This document shows positions 1 through 7,523 of a DNA stretch of 24,558 bases, piece after piece. Below the pieces are notes generated by a model. It saw nothing but the letters and a program-made list of their open reading frames with translations. It ran no database searches and was not told where the DNA came from. Positions within the stretch are counted from its first letter, which is position 1; each line of letters opens with the position of its first letter. Origin of the DNA: Chara braunii (Eukaryota > Streptophyta > Charophyceae > Charales > Characeae); the NCBI GenBank assembly GCA_003427395.1, contig BFEA01001019.1:50292-74849 (forward strand), written 5' to 3'. The position numbers were made by a program, and so were the translations under genes.

Positions 1-900
1 TTTTTTTTTGGAAAAGCCTGTGTGATATCCCTCTATCCTAGCGGTGGTAAGAGAACCGCCAAGATTGAGGGCTTATCTGCCGGGCTGCTCCATCTATTGG
101 TGGGGAGCAGCACCTGCTGGAAACCGGGTCCAGCGTCCCCTTGATACATCATGTAGCACATAGCTTGGTGACTGTGGTTTCTGAGGCTGTGCTCCTTGTA
201 TAATACTCTGTACTCAACCACCATATTCATCGAGGTTTTGATCGCACACACAGACTGTCACGGCAGTGTAGCCCCCTTAAAGCAGACACAAAAGGTGCAA
301 ACGGCACTCTGCAGAGCGGTATACCCAAACATTCATATCCAGTGCATCCCCCTGGTTGCCATTTAGGTCTCTGCGTGGCCGGTATCCACCAATTATAATG
401 ATGAACTATCCCTTTTTGGACCGTCGCAGCGTCACAGGCCCATTTCAACAGGTTGCAGCAAACCCTTTCGACGGGGTGGCGGGCAGTCGAATGCCGGTTT
501 CAATGGGGTTCGAGAGTAGCCCACCGCCAAGGCTTTTTTTCTTTTTCTTTTTTTTTTAACACCTGGGAAACGGGTCCGGCGTCCCAGCATCACATTGTGT
601 TGGTCTTGTATTGGTCTCGTCATATCCCCATGTACTTCTAGAGTTGGGGTGGTGTATGTATTGGCTTACATTGGTCCAACCCTACCTGCCCCTCCCACCT
701 CCATTGTAAAATTGCTATTACATTTCTGTCTGTTGCTATTGCAGCGAGCTCTTGCCTGCCCATACACTCTTCCGTCCTATCCATATTGTCCTATTCTGTG
801 TAGCCGCACGTTCAATGAATGCGGGTTCCACGTTCAGTTCATGAACGCCTTGAACGCACGTTCACTGAACTTGGGTGAACGCGTTTGACGCATTTGTGGC
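1..900. other. Non-coding stretch, old retroposon debris
   Basis: No convincing gene is present; the open frames are short and lack recognisable motifs. The window starts inside a T run. Two T-rich tracts (1-9 and about 534-558) look like reversed poly(A) tails of minus-strand retroposons. A segment at about 85-145 recurs inverted at about 10197-10262, and a shorter related piece (acctgggaaacgggtcc) follows the second T tract at about 563. Between 800 and 890 the motif CACGTTCA recurs among short GAAC/GTTC words. I cannot name any element here. Confidence 0.5.
85..145 (+). repeat. Dispersed repeat, copy 1
   Basis: A segment of about 55-60 bases containing ctccatctattggtgggg and ending in gggtccagcgtccc matches the reverse complement of 10197-10262 with only a handful of differences. 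A shorter relative lies at about 563-585. The family is not identified; the closeness to T-rich tails suggests the 3' part of a retroposon. Confidence 0.6.
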
Positions 901-916
901 TGCCGGCTGGGCGCAA

Positions 917-917
<1 letters not shown>

Positions 918-948
<31 letters not shown>

Positions 949-1000
949 GGGAAGGGGCACAGGCAACCCTGCATCCGGGGGGGGGGGGGGGGGGGGGGGG
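918..1000 (+). repeat. Two poly(G) tracts
   Basis: A run of 30 consecutive G (918-947) is followed 29 bases later by a run of 24 G (977-1000). Uninterrupted G runs this long are rare in assembled genomes and can form G-quadruplexes. The exact lengths are unreliable in any sequencing technology. Confidence 0.9.
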
Positions 1001-1192
1001 ACACTCAGAAAAAGAAAGGAAAAAGAAAAATGAAAAAAAACTTACCTCTGCAGGGGTGAATACCCCACCCTGCCCTGCTCGTTCGCCCCACTGTGTGTCT
1101 GTGTGGCCATTTTCAAATATATCTGGCCACCTTTCGGTGCGGTGCTAAATTCGGTGGCAAAAGGTGGCCGAATTCATTCGAAAAGGTGCACG

Positions 1193-1193
<1 letters not shown>

Positions 1194-1259
<66 letters not shown>
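1194..1259 (+). repeat. (GA)n microsatellite
   Basis: About 33 perfect AG dinucleotides, followed by a short degraded extension (ccagagagagagaag). It is one of three long GA tracts in the window; the others are at 21218-21293 and 24502-24558. The reading frames running through it (Arg-Glu or Ser-Leu polymers) are artefacts of the repeat. Confidence 0.97.
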
Positions 1260-1261
<2 letters not shown>

Positions 1262-1950
1262 CAGAGAGAGAGAAGCAAACCAACAGCATCACTGCACACC
1301 GTGTCATTCCAACCAAGCAGCCACTACGAAGTTGATCACGCAAGAAGGGCGATCACATCGCCATAACGTGAACTTGCAGCCCGATGATAGAAAAACCACA
1401 TCATCGAAGCCGATGCAACTAAACAGCCACAACGAGTGCGGTGGCATTGTCGACGCAGATAAAAGATTGTTGCAAACTTGGAGCCCCATGGTCAAGAAAC
1501 AGCAACATCGAAGCTCTTCTCCAGCCAGGTGGGAGCCCTTTGATCAAGAAGCAGCGTCATCAAAGCTCTTCTTCCACCTAACGGACAAATCAAAGCGCGA
1601 CAAGAATATCCACATCTTCAAAATGAAGGAAGCTTCCCGTCGATAGTACGAAATCAACCAAAACTCGTTGATGAACAGCTGTGGTCCCCTCCAAGCAGCC
1701 GTCTCCACATTCGGACTTTTCTCTCACCCGCCGGTAAAGCAAAGCAGATTGCGGTGGACAGCAAACGAACGAAAGGCCATAACACGCGAGCAAAGCAATT
1801 CTCCTAAGCGGTTACATATCTACGGAGCAGGGGGTTAACCAGCCCTGATCAATTTTCATATCTTGTGGTTTTGCGACAATCGGATCTTGCCCCTCAGTCG
1901 TCCAGACTCCAGACCTGAGCCGCACAGCCAACTCAACTGAAAGGGATCAG
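1260..1950. other. Non-coding stretch with weak 51-bp repeat
   Basis: No gene is recognised. A weak tandem duplication with a 51-base period is visible: the block starting with gagccccatggtcaagaa at 1481 and the block starting with gagccctttgatcaagaa at 1532 are both followed by similar cagc-catc-aagctcttct text. One open frame crosses both copies, but it runs out of the (GA)n tract and shows no domain. Confidence 0.4.
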
Positions 1951-2059
1951 CCATAGCCAGCGACCAAGCAATGGTCCCTCTGAAACCCTCGTCCCAACGG
2001 GCATCAGCCATAGCCAGGGATCTCCATGCTGCGATGGGGTGCAGTGCTCACCTTGGGGC

Positions 2060-2182
2060 TTTGCTTTCACCGCAGCCCACTTAGCCTTATGGTTAGGTGT
2101 TCACCTGCTGAACTGAGAGTTGTGTGTTCGAATCTTGCATTCAACACACATATAGCCAGGAACCAAGCAGTGGTCACTGCAC
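2060..2182 (+). repeat. tRNA-like SINE head
   Basis: The sequence has the two internal RNA polymerase III promoter elements at tRNA spacing: an A-box-like TAGCCTTATGGTTAGG at about 2083-2098 and a B-box-like GTTCGAATC at about 2126-2134. The stems of a real tRNA do not form well, so this is a tRNA-derived SINE or decayed tRNA pseudogene, not a functional tRNA. The following text (tatagccaggaaccaagcag, from 2152) resembles text at about 1952-1975 (catagccagcgaccaagcaa), suggesting a second related copy just upstream. Confidence 0.5.
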
Positions 2183-2441
2183 AGGCGCGCCCCCCACGAA
2201 TCTCCTGCTACCCCGACAGTAGATCACAGGCAGACTGAGCAGTGTGAGGTAGATGATCTGTTGCATGGGTTTTTTGAACTTCTTTCCATTGCACACACTG
2301 TGAAGTCTGCGGTTACTCTGTGATAAATTGATAATTAAGCCTCGACAACGCTGTATTGAGTTACAATCTCTACCCCTACAGCAGATTTTCGCACTAGGAG
2401 CCACCGCTGCGCTGCCTTTTATTCACACACCCAGAGATCCG

Positions 2442-2625
2442 TTTTTTTTTTTTTTTTTTTTTTTTTTGGTGAACTACCGACGGTACAGTCTTCCCCCGAA
2501 TACAACGTACGGTCATTATAGCTGAATTTGGGCTAATTCTCATTCTAAATTCAGCTATAATGACCGTACGTTGTATTCGGGGGTAGACTGAAGTCATCTT
2601 TCGCCAACATTTTGAACGCATCAGC
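2442..2625 (-). repeat. Hairpin retroposon unit 1 with poly(A) tail
   Basis: A foldback with arms at 2487-2529 and 2547-2589 (43 bases each, one mismatch: T opposite T where the other arm would need A) encloses a 17-base loop. Read on the minus strand, the unit ends with a short 3' segment and then 26 A (2442-2467), like a polyadenylated RNA that was reverse-transcribed. No coding potential. It has a near-identical neighbour at 2634-2810. The family is unknown; a snapback SINE or a MITE fragment are alternatives. Confidence 0.7.
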
Positions 2626-2633
2626 TTTTTTGC

Positions 2634-2810
2634 TTTTTTTTTTTTTTTTTGTGAACTACCAACGGTACAGTCTTCCCCCGAATACAACGTACGGTCATTA
2701 TAGCTGAATTTGGGCTAATTCTCAGCCTAAATTCAGCTATAATGACCGTACGTTGTATTTGGGGGTAGACTGAAGTCATCTTTTGCCAACATTTTGAATG
2801 CCTTCGCTGA
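2634..2810 (-). repeat. Hairpin retroposon unit 2 with poly(A) tail
   Basis: Second copy of the hairpin unit, offset by 182 bases. Arms are at 2669-2711 and 2729-2771, and the minus-strand A tail is at 2634-2650. It differs from unit 1 by scattered point changes only, mostly in the loop and flanks, while the arms are almost unchanged. Confidence 0.7.
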
Positions 2811-3360
2811 CGTACGTCACGAGTTCAATTCCAAGCGCTCAGATACGCAGTTACCATCAAATTTGACCGATACCCCCATTTCTAATTTACATTAGCTTCT
2901 TTCCTCCTATTTATTTTTCGTGATGTTGGGGGCCGCGCGTACGCGTGCCCCCGCTACCAGAAATACTGCCGTAGTAACACCGCAGTGGGTGTGACTTAGG
3001 CCAGGCGAGACCCAAAGTGCAATGGGAACCCTGCAACCTAGGCCATCCGCCTTCCTGATCACGGATGTGCCCCGGCCAGGTAAGTATGATTTCAAAGGTA
3101 AAGGTTGGGCATTATATACTGGGCAGAGGAGAGTGCCCGCCTCATAGAGCACCAGCAGCTGCTTGATTCAGTGAAGGGGAAGGTTATGGGAGCGTCGGAG
3201 AGCACAGGTGTTGGGTAGTGGTAGGCCACATCTTGTCTTAGTTTCTCGTGAATTCTCTTCCTGTTGTTTTGTTTTTCGGTTTTTTGTTTTGTTTTTGAAA
3301 GGGACATGCTGCAATCTATTCGTGGGGAGCTTCCTTCCGTTCAAAGGGAGAGGTGCCACA
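2811..3360. other. Intergenic, nothing recognised
   Basis: No gene, RNA or repeat family is recognised. Short open frames have no domain or codon-usage support. A GC-rich segment near 2930-3080 contains ccgcgcgtacgcg, and a T/G-rich stretch lies at about 3260-3300. Confidence 0.4.
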
Positions 3361-3619
3361 AGCAAACAGGATTGGATTAAACGCCTGAATGTGGACGTGT
3401 TTTATCCAGATATGAGGACAAGCAGTTAGGATAGCGATTTTCTGCACCTCCCCACAAGGGCACATTCAGGGCATCGCCACACCACTCTCGAACTGCGCAA
3501 AATGAGAATGAACTTCCCGCTGGGACATGGCCAGATGCACCCGCCACATTTTTGTCTTTTTTCACATTTCGAGAGTGGTGTGGCGAGGCCCTCAGGCGTT
3601 AAATCCAATCCTCTTTGCT
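3361..3619. mobile_element. Foldback / MITE-like element with nested inverted repeats
   Basis: The terminal arms 3361-3388 and 3592-3619 are 28-base inverted repeats with about two mismatches (AGCAAA...GGATTGG on the left). A second inverted pair, 3470-3492 with 3568-3590, is nearly perfect and on the right side directly continues the terminal arm. On the left the two arm pieces are separated by about 81 bases, themselves bounded by CCTGAATGTG / CACATTCAGG (3383-3392 and 3461-3470). The element is 259 bp and non-coding, which fits a non-autonomous DNA transposon. No clear target duplication was found. Confidence 0.65.
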
Positions 3620-3662
3620 AGTGGGATCTCGGGGTTAAAAAAAAAAGGCGGACAGCAGCACA

Positions 3663-4190
3663 AATCAGCATACCCCTATCTTTAAGTATAAACCTAAAAT
3701 AGGGGTATCCGTTCAAAAATTAAAAGCTGCAAAAAAGCCAATTGAAACAGCTGAGAGAAGACTGATGTCGAGTCAAAACAGGACAGTACAGAGATTGGAT
3801 CTGTTTAAGCTATGGAAGGCCTTAAAAAAGGCCCCTTCACAGAAACAAGCGTCTTTACAATGGCTGCAATCGCTACAAATAACCGCATCCTCAACGTGGC
3901 TGAATTCAAAAGGGATAGACATCCCTACTACATGCGCCAGGTGTGAATGGGGGTGGGAAAATGCGGCTCACCTCTGGCTCCACTGTCCGCACTCCAAGAT
4001 CATCTGGGAATGGTGGAAGGAAAAGTGGAAGAGCTTCTCTGACCCAAGTGAGGATTGGGGGGAAAACTTCATTTTACACGCCAAACTGTCAGGGAACGGG
4101 AACTTCACGAGCGGAGTGAGTTACATATCACTGATTTGTCGGGGAATCATTTTTGAAGCAATTTGGACAGTTTTCGTACAGAAACAGTAG
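3663..4190 (+). pseudogene. LINE ORF2 C-terminal fragment with zf-RVT motif
   Basis: The frame is open from about 3663. An internal Met lies at 3765, but this is a fragment, so no start is assigned. The key motif is a zinc-binding C-x2-C (CARC, from 3933) followed by HLWLHCP and then IWEWW, the arrangement in the zf-RVT domain at the end of plant LINE ORF2. The same arrangement is seen at 20190-20260 and in the minus-strand LINE. Around 4163-4190 the homology moves to another frame. The sequence is clearly diverged from the other two copies, so this is a different LINE subfamily. Confidence 0.8.
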
Positions 4191-4363
4191 CTGTGAAACA
4201 GTCCTTGAATCAGATAAAATCGGCTGTCAGATTAGTGATTTGGGCCGACTGGAAAACCAAAAGCCTTCCCTGGTTCTCTAGGACGTGGGCGAAAGGATCT
4301 TCCTTTGCGTCTATCTCTTCTGATGGGAAGATGGAGTATACTAAATGGTTGCTACAAGACTAG
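4163..4363 (+). pseudogene. LINE ORF2 C-terminal tail, frameshifted continuation
   Basis: This frame continues the ORF2 tail after a frameshift within 4163-4190. It reads QSLNQIKSAVRLVIWADW and then FSRTWAKGSSFASI. It aligns with the extreme C-terminus of the full-length LINE ORF2 (ALIQTIILVDWHRK ... FTWARGSQLVGV), where Trp and the TWA-x-GS motif are conserved. It ends at a TAG at 4361-4363, close to the equivalent stop of the other copy. The region is non-functional because the catalytic part of ORF2 is absent. Confidence 0.7.
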
Positions 4364-4890
4364 TTGGGGGTATGTTTGCTGTAGGGACAACCCCGAAGTA
4401 GGCTCCTTTTATCAACCAGGTCCAGGCCGTTTTAGGCATTTTCAGGAGTCTTTTAGTATGAGAAGAGAGGAACTGATACTCTGCACACGGGAGTTTTCAG
4501 TTTCCAAGCAATTGTCAGAAGATTGAGCGCACAGGGTGTTTTGTCTTATAGTTTATGGTTGAATGTGCCTCACTTTTCTCCTTTTGGAATGTTGGAAAGA
4601 GCTAGTCATAATGGATAGCTCACCTTTTTTTCTGAGCTTCAACGTTAAATCCTTCTGTTTTTGGGAAGCTTTTTTAAAAAAAGGACGCTGGGCCTCATTC
4701 TCAGCAAATAGTTGTATTTCTTGGTAGTAGCAGTTTAGATTTGATATTGGACGTTCGAGATGGATTTGTAAGCTAAACTGGCTAAGGCTGCCAGGATAAC
4801 CCCGGGGGCCTCGTCAAATATACGAATTGGTAACAATATTTTCATGCTTTCCAAAAAAAAAAAAAAAAAAAAAAAAAAAGGAAAAAAAAT

Positions 4891-5376
4891 GCAGCCGCCC
4901 ATCTCAATTGGTTGGTTAGGCACACACAAATGCTATGCAGGAGGTTGTGGGTTCAATCCGCATGACAGCCCGTGGCACGCTCAATGCCAACCAACTGAGA
5001 CAGGGCCTCGCTGTACTACACTTGAATCTTGAAGAATCAAGTGTACGCCACCGCAGTACTTGCACTCGAAAACAAAGCTGGGAAACAGCTTCAAGAGCTG
5101 TCAGACCGGCGCTAGATTCTTCAATAGTGAGTCATCGCTGCACTCACTCTTGACGGATGCTCTTGAATTTATTTTTCAAGAGGTGTCAGAAGGCCCGATT
5201 CTGACAGCTCTTGAAGTGTTCAAGTGTGCCTGCCTGCAAGGGTGGTTTTTTTAAGGGTGGCCAGCCCGACCCTTCACGAGCTCTTTAGCTTTCAAGAGCG
5301 GGCCTCCAGTCTGGGCAGACAAAGCAGCTTTGCACCGTCGTGTAGCATTCAAGACTGGAAAAAAAAAAAAAAAAAG
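4891..5376 (+). mobile_element. tRNA-derived SINE with foldback body and A tail
   Basis: The head carries an A-box-like segment (tctcaattggttggttaggc, about 4902-4921) and a perfect B-box-like GGTTCAATCC at about 4949-4958. Its first ~110 bases resemble the head of the SINE at 11031-11565, including gtgggttca and gccaaccaac. The body is a foldback: 5099-5115 (cttcaagagctgtcaga) is the exact reverse complement of 5200-5216, and TCTTGAA/TTCAAGA pair around 5161-5181. An A-rich tail lies at about 5360-5376. It starts immediately after the poly(A) of the LINE fragment. The exact 3' limit is uncertain because similar TTCAAGAG-type text continues to 5520. Confidence 0.65.
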
Positions 5377-5522
5377 GCAAATCAAGTATCCTTCAGGAGT
5401 AGGGCCGTCGAGAGTCAGTGCAGCGACCAGGGCTATTGTGAGCATTTCTCTTGTCTGAGAGCTCTTGATCTACACTTGAACTTTTTTGTGAGTCACGCAT
5501 AGTGCAGCGAGGACCTCTTGAC

Positions 5523-5557
5523 CTGTCTCTTATACACATCTAGATGTGTATAAGAGA
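5523..5557. other. Nextera mate-pair junction adapter (Tn5 mosaic ends)
   Basis: 5523-5541 is the complete 19-base Tn5 mosaic end CTGTCTCTTATACACATCT. It is followed with no gap by 16 of the 19 bases of its reverse complement (AGATGTGTATAAGAGA, 5542-5557); only the last three bases (CAG) differ. This head-to-head pair is the circularisation junction of Illumina Nextera mate-pair libraries. It is synthetic, not a native transposon end. Translated on the minus strand it gives the familiar contaminant peptide SYTHLDVYKRQ. It implies that the flanking sequences were joined artificially. Confidence 0.97.
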
Positions 5558-5582
5558 ATGGTATCTGGTAGAAGTGATGATA

Positions 5583-5634
5583 AATCCAGCGGCCTAACTC
5601 AGTTGGTAAGGCTCGCAAGTGGCATTCACGTACA
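5583..5634 (+). repeat. Truncated SINE head fragment
   Basis: About 50 bases (ccagcggcctaactcagttgg ... cgcaagtggcattcacg) match the first ~50 bases of the minus-strand SINE at 11576-12002 almost exactly, including the A-box-like ctcagttggtaagg. The match stops before the B box. It sits about 25 bases right of the adapter junction and abuts the minus-strand gag-like ORF, so the truncation may be biological or may reflect the chimeric join. Confidence 0.65.
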
Positions 5635-6418
5635 TGTGTCGTGACCAAGGGGAAAGCAAGACATAAGCAAGCGTTCCATCGCACACCTCCAAATCCACGC
5701 CATCAACAATAACTTTAAGAATATACTCCTTTAGTTTAGCGGCCATAGGTATCTGATAACGAAGAATGAGGCCTATCACTACAGCCCGGAAGAACGCGTT
5801 GAAGGAGCGATCACGAAGATAGAACTCCAAAGAAGAAGAAGAAGAAGAAGAAGAAGAAGAAGAAGAAGAAGAAGAAGAAGAAGACAGGTGGCCTAGAATC
5901 CCTAGATAACGTAGACAAGAATCCACCCCACATCGTTTGCATCTGCACTCATTTGCCAAGGACCAAAGCTTGGTCACGCTCGGGAAGTCCCCCTATAATT
6001 CGGTTGAGCGATCATCCTCATCCTCGGCGGCATCCCCTCCCTTATTCGTTTCTTCACTTACCTCGTGTATCGGGCCCGTGTCTTTTGATGACTGACCTTT
6101 GTTCTTGTCATCACCAAAGATCCTCCTCGCACGGGCTTCAGCCAGTTCACAGATGGTCTCCTCAAATCTGCCGAGTTTTACACCCTCCTCCTTGCAGAGA
6201 GGCTCCAGCCCAACCTTCCTTAATAACCTGAGTTGCTTCTTTTGTTCTTCCACGTAGGCACATCGATCATTGATCTTGTTAATGATCGATTTTCCACCAA
6301 CCCTGCCCGGGGTTGCCCTCACTCCCGTGCGTGGTGATCTCACCGCCACTTCCTCCAATCGTTCCTTGAGATTAGTACCTCCACCGGCGTTCGCATTGTC
6401 CCCGTCCGCAGAGTTTAC
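5594..6418 (-). pseudogene. Gag-like retroelement ORF, C-terminal part (frameshift and stop)
   Basis: This frame continues the protein encoded at 6372-7523 after a one-base shift between 6375 and 6418. It reads through a Lys/Leu-rich helical block with the motif FEETICELAEARARRIFGDD, then an acidic tail ending at an in-frame TAG (5993-5995). Beyond the TAG the same frame stays open and Cys-rich (NECRCKRCGVDSCLRYLGILGHL split over about 5890-5960), followed by a run of about 18 Ser codons from a (GAA)n repeat and then a hydrophobic segment. Coding similarity probably ends near 5640, where SINE-like text starts. The downstream reverse transcriptase expected of such an element is not present, plausibly because of the adapter join at 5523. 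Confidence 0.55.
5831..5884. repeat. (GAA)n microsatellite inside the gag-like ORF
   Basis: About 18 perfect AAG/GAA triplets. On the minus strand, in the coding frame, they encode a pure Ser run between the Cys-rich block and the following hydrophobic block. The length keeps the frame. Confidence 0.95.
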
Positions 6419-7523
6419 TCATTTGTTCTTCCAACGCTTTCACTTGTTTTTCAACGTCGATCCTTTTCCTTTCTGCTTCACCCCGTTTCTCTTTCAGTGC
6501 CTCCACTTCGATGTTAGCAAGCCGATGCAGACTTCTAAGGTTACGATATTCCGCTTTCCATCGATCCACGGATTCACCACCCCGAACACTCCCCGTCCAT
6601 CGTGGTTTAGGACTACCATGATTCACACCATCCGGTGTGCCAACCACCACACTACCACGCTTATTACCCGGCCTCGCTGCCTCCTCCTTCCACAAGTTTG
6701 ACTCCGCAGTGATCCGTTCATTTTGCTCTCGTAACACACCGATCTCCTTCCTGAGACCGGCAATCTCCGTCTCAAAGTTGGTTTTCAAATACGCCGACTG
6801 CGTAAGCTCCCCAATTTCCCCTTGTAAAGCGAGAATCGCATCTTCGTCCGAATGCTTCTCCGCAACTTGCTTCCGTAGGTCCATGATCTCCCGTTGTAGG
6901 TACATGATCTTATCGTCAGCCCCAGGATTGTTTAACTTGCCCAACCTTCTTTTAAGTTCCTCGTTTTCTGATCGTAACTTCGCCAGTTCGTCTCCGACCT
7001 TATCATTACAGCCGCTGCAAGCCTCCTTCCCCGTCAACTTGGCACCCAGAGCATCAATTCTCTTCTCCAGACGTGCTCCCATCTCAGCTTCAAGTTGTTC
7101 CCGCTCATGTTTCCATCTAAGCTGTTTGGCTTCGTCTTCCCTGCGAACCTTCTCCTTCTCCTCTTCTTCTTTCTTCCTGGCTTCCTTCTCGGCATCCTCG
7201 ATGTACTTATTATATACCTTGTCAAGCCGCTCTTGATTACGTGCCCACCAGTTGGGCCGTCCCTGCTGACCGTAACTGGACCCCGCAGCGTTGGAAGGGT
7301 GAAAATTGGAAGGGGGAGGATGAGAATGAGAAGAAGATGAGGAGGGAGCGGATGAGTAGGATCCATTCGGAGCGGGCAAGGTCAAAAGAGGTACTCCCGT
7401 AGGTACCGCGTTAGCACCTTTAGCCGGCAGTCTAAATCGAGAGTTACGTATGGGGCATTCGCGGACCCAGTGATTCAACGCCCCACACTCATAACAACCG
7501 TTATTAACAGATACACCAGCCAT
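6372..7523 (-). pseudogene. Gag-like CCHC zinc-knuckle and coiled-coil protein of a probable Penelope-like element
   Basis: I place the start at the ATG 7523-7521 (MAGVSVNNGCYECG). A perfect retroviral-type zinc knuckle C-x2-C-x4-H-x4-C occupies residues 10-23 (C10, C13, H18, C23), pointing to nucleic-acid binding. A Pro/Ser-rich linker follows (about 45-90), then a long charged coiled coil rich in Glu, Lys, Arg and Leu (about 95-370). It ends at a TAA (6372-6374) just after a one-base frameshift; the natural continuation lies in the next frame (5594-6418). A hammerhead ribozyme lies about 430 bases upstream on the same strand. Known: zinc knuckles plus coiled coils are typical of retroelement RNA-binding proteins. 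Inference: ORF1 of a Penelope-like element. A domesticated host gene is less likely given the breaks. Confidence 0.65.

Larger units (their letters stand above)
3650..4889 (+). mobile_element. 5'-truncated LINE, 3' end with poly(A)
   Basis: This is the 3' part of an L1-like LINE. It contains the end of ORF2 with a zf-RVT zinc knuckle (to about 4363), a 3' UTR of about 490 bases, a copy of the conserved LINE 3' core at about 4766-4812 (aagctaaactggct ... ggataaccccggggg), and an A-rich tail at 4853-4889. Relative to the other three tails in the window, its core lacks the segment ttgaattgtgaggtcccc. Everything upstream of the C-terminal part of ORF2 is missing, as is usual after incomplete target-primed reverse transcription. 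A SINE begins immediately after the A tail. Confidence 0.8.

Noticed and set aside
1093-1646. Open frames through the first GA repeat (Arg-Glu polymers)
   Set aside because: Their length comes from the dinucleotide repeat; the flanks have no coding bias or motifs.
2077-2148. Functional tRNA gene
   Set aside because: A- and B-box words are present, but acceptor and T stems do not pair and no proper anticodon arm forms.
5523-5557. Native Tn5/IS50-like transposon end
   Set aside because: Head-to-head abutting mosaic ends with no transposase or cargo in a eukaryotic repeat context match the synthetic mate-pair adapter.
5493-5684. Open frame on the minus strand containing SYTHLDVYKRQ
   Set aside because: The peptide is the translation of the sequencing adapter, not a protein.
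6637-7340. Plus-strand Ser/Phe/Leu-rich open frames opposite the CCHC ORF
   Set aside because: They are antisense shadows of the charged coiled-coil coding sequence.
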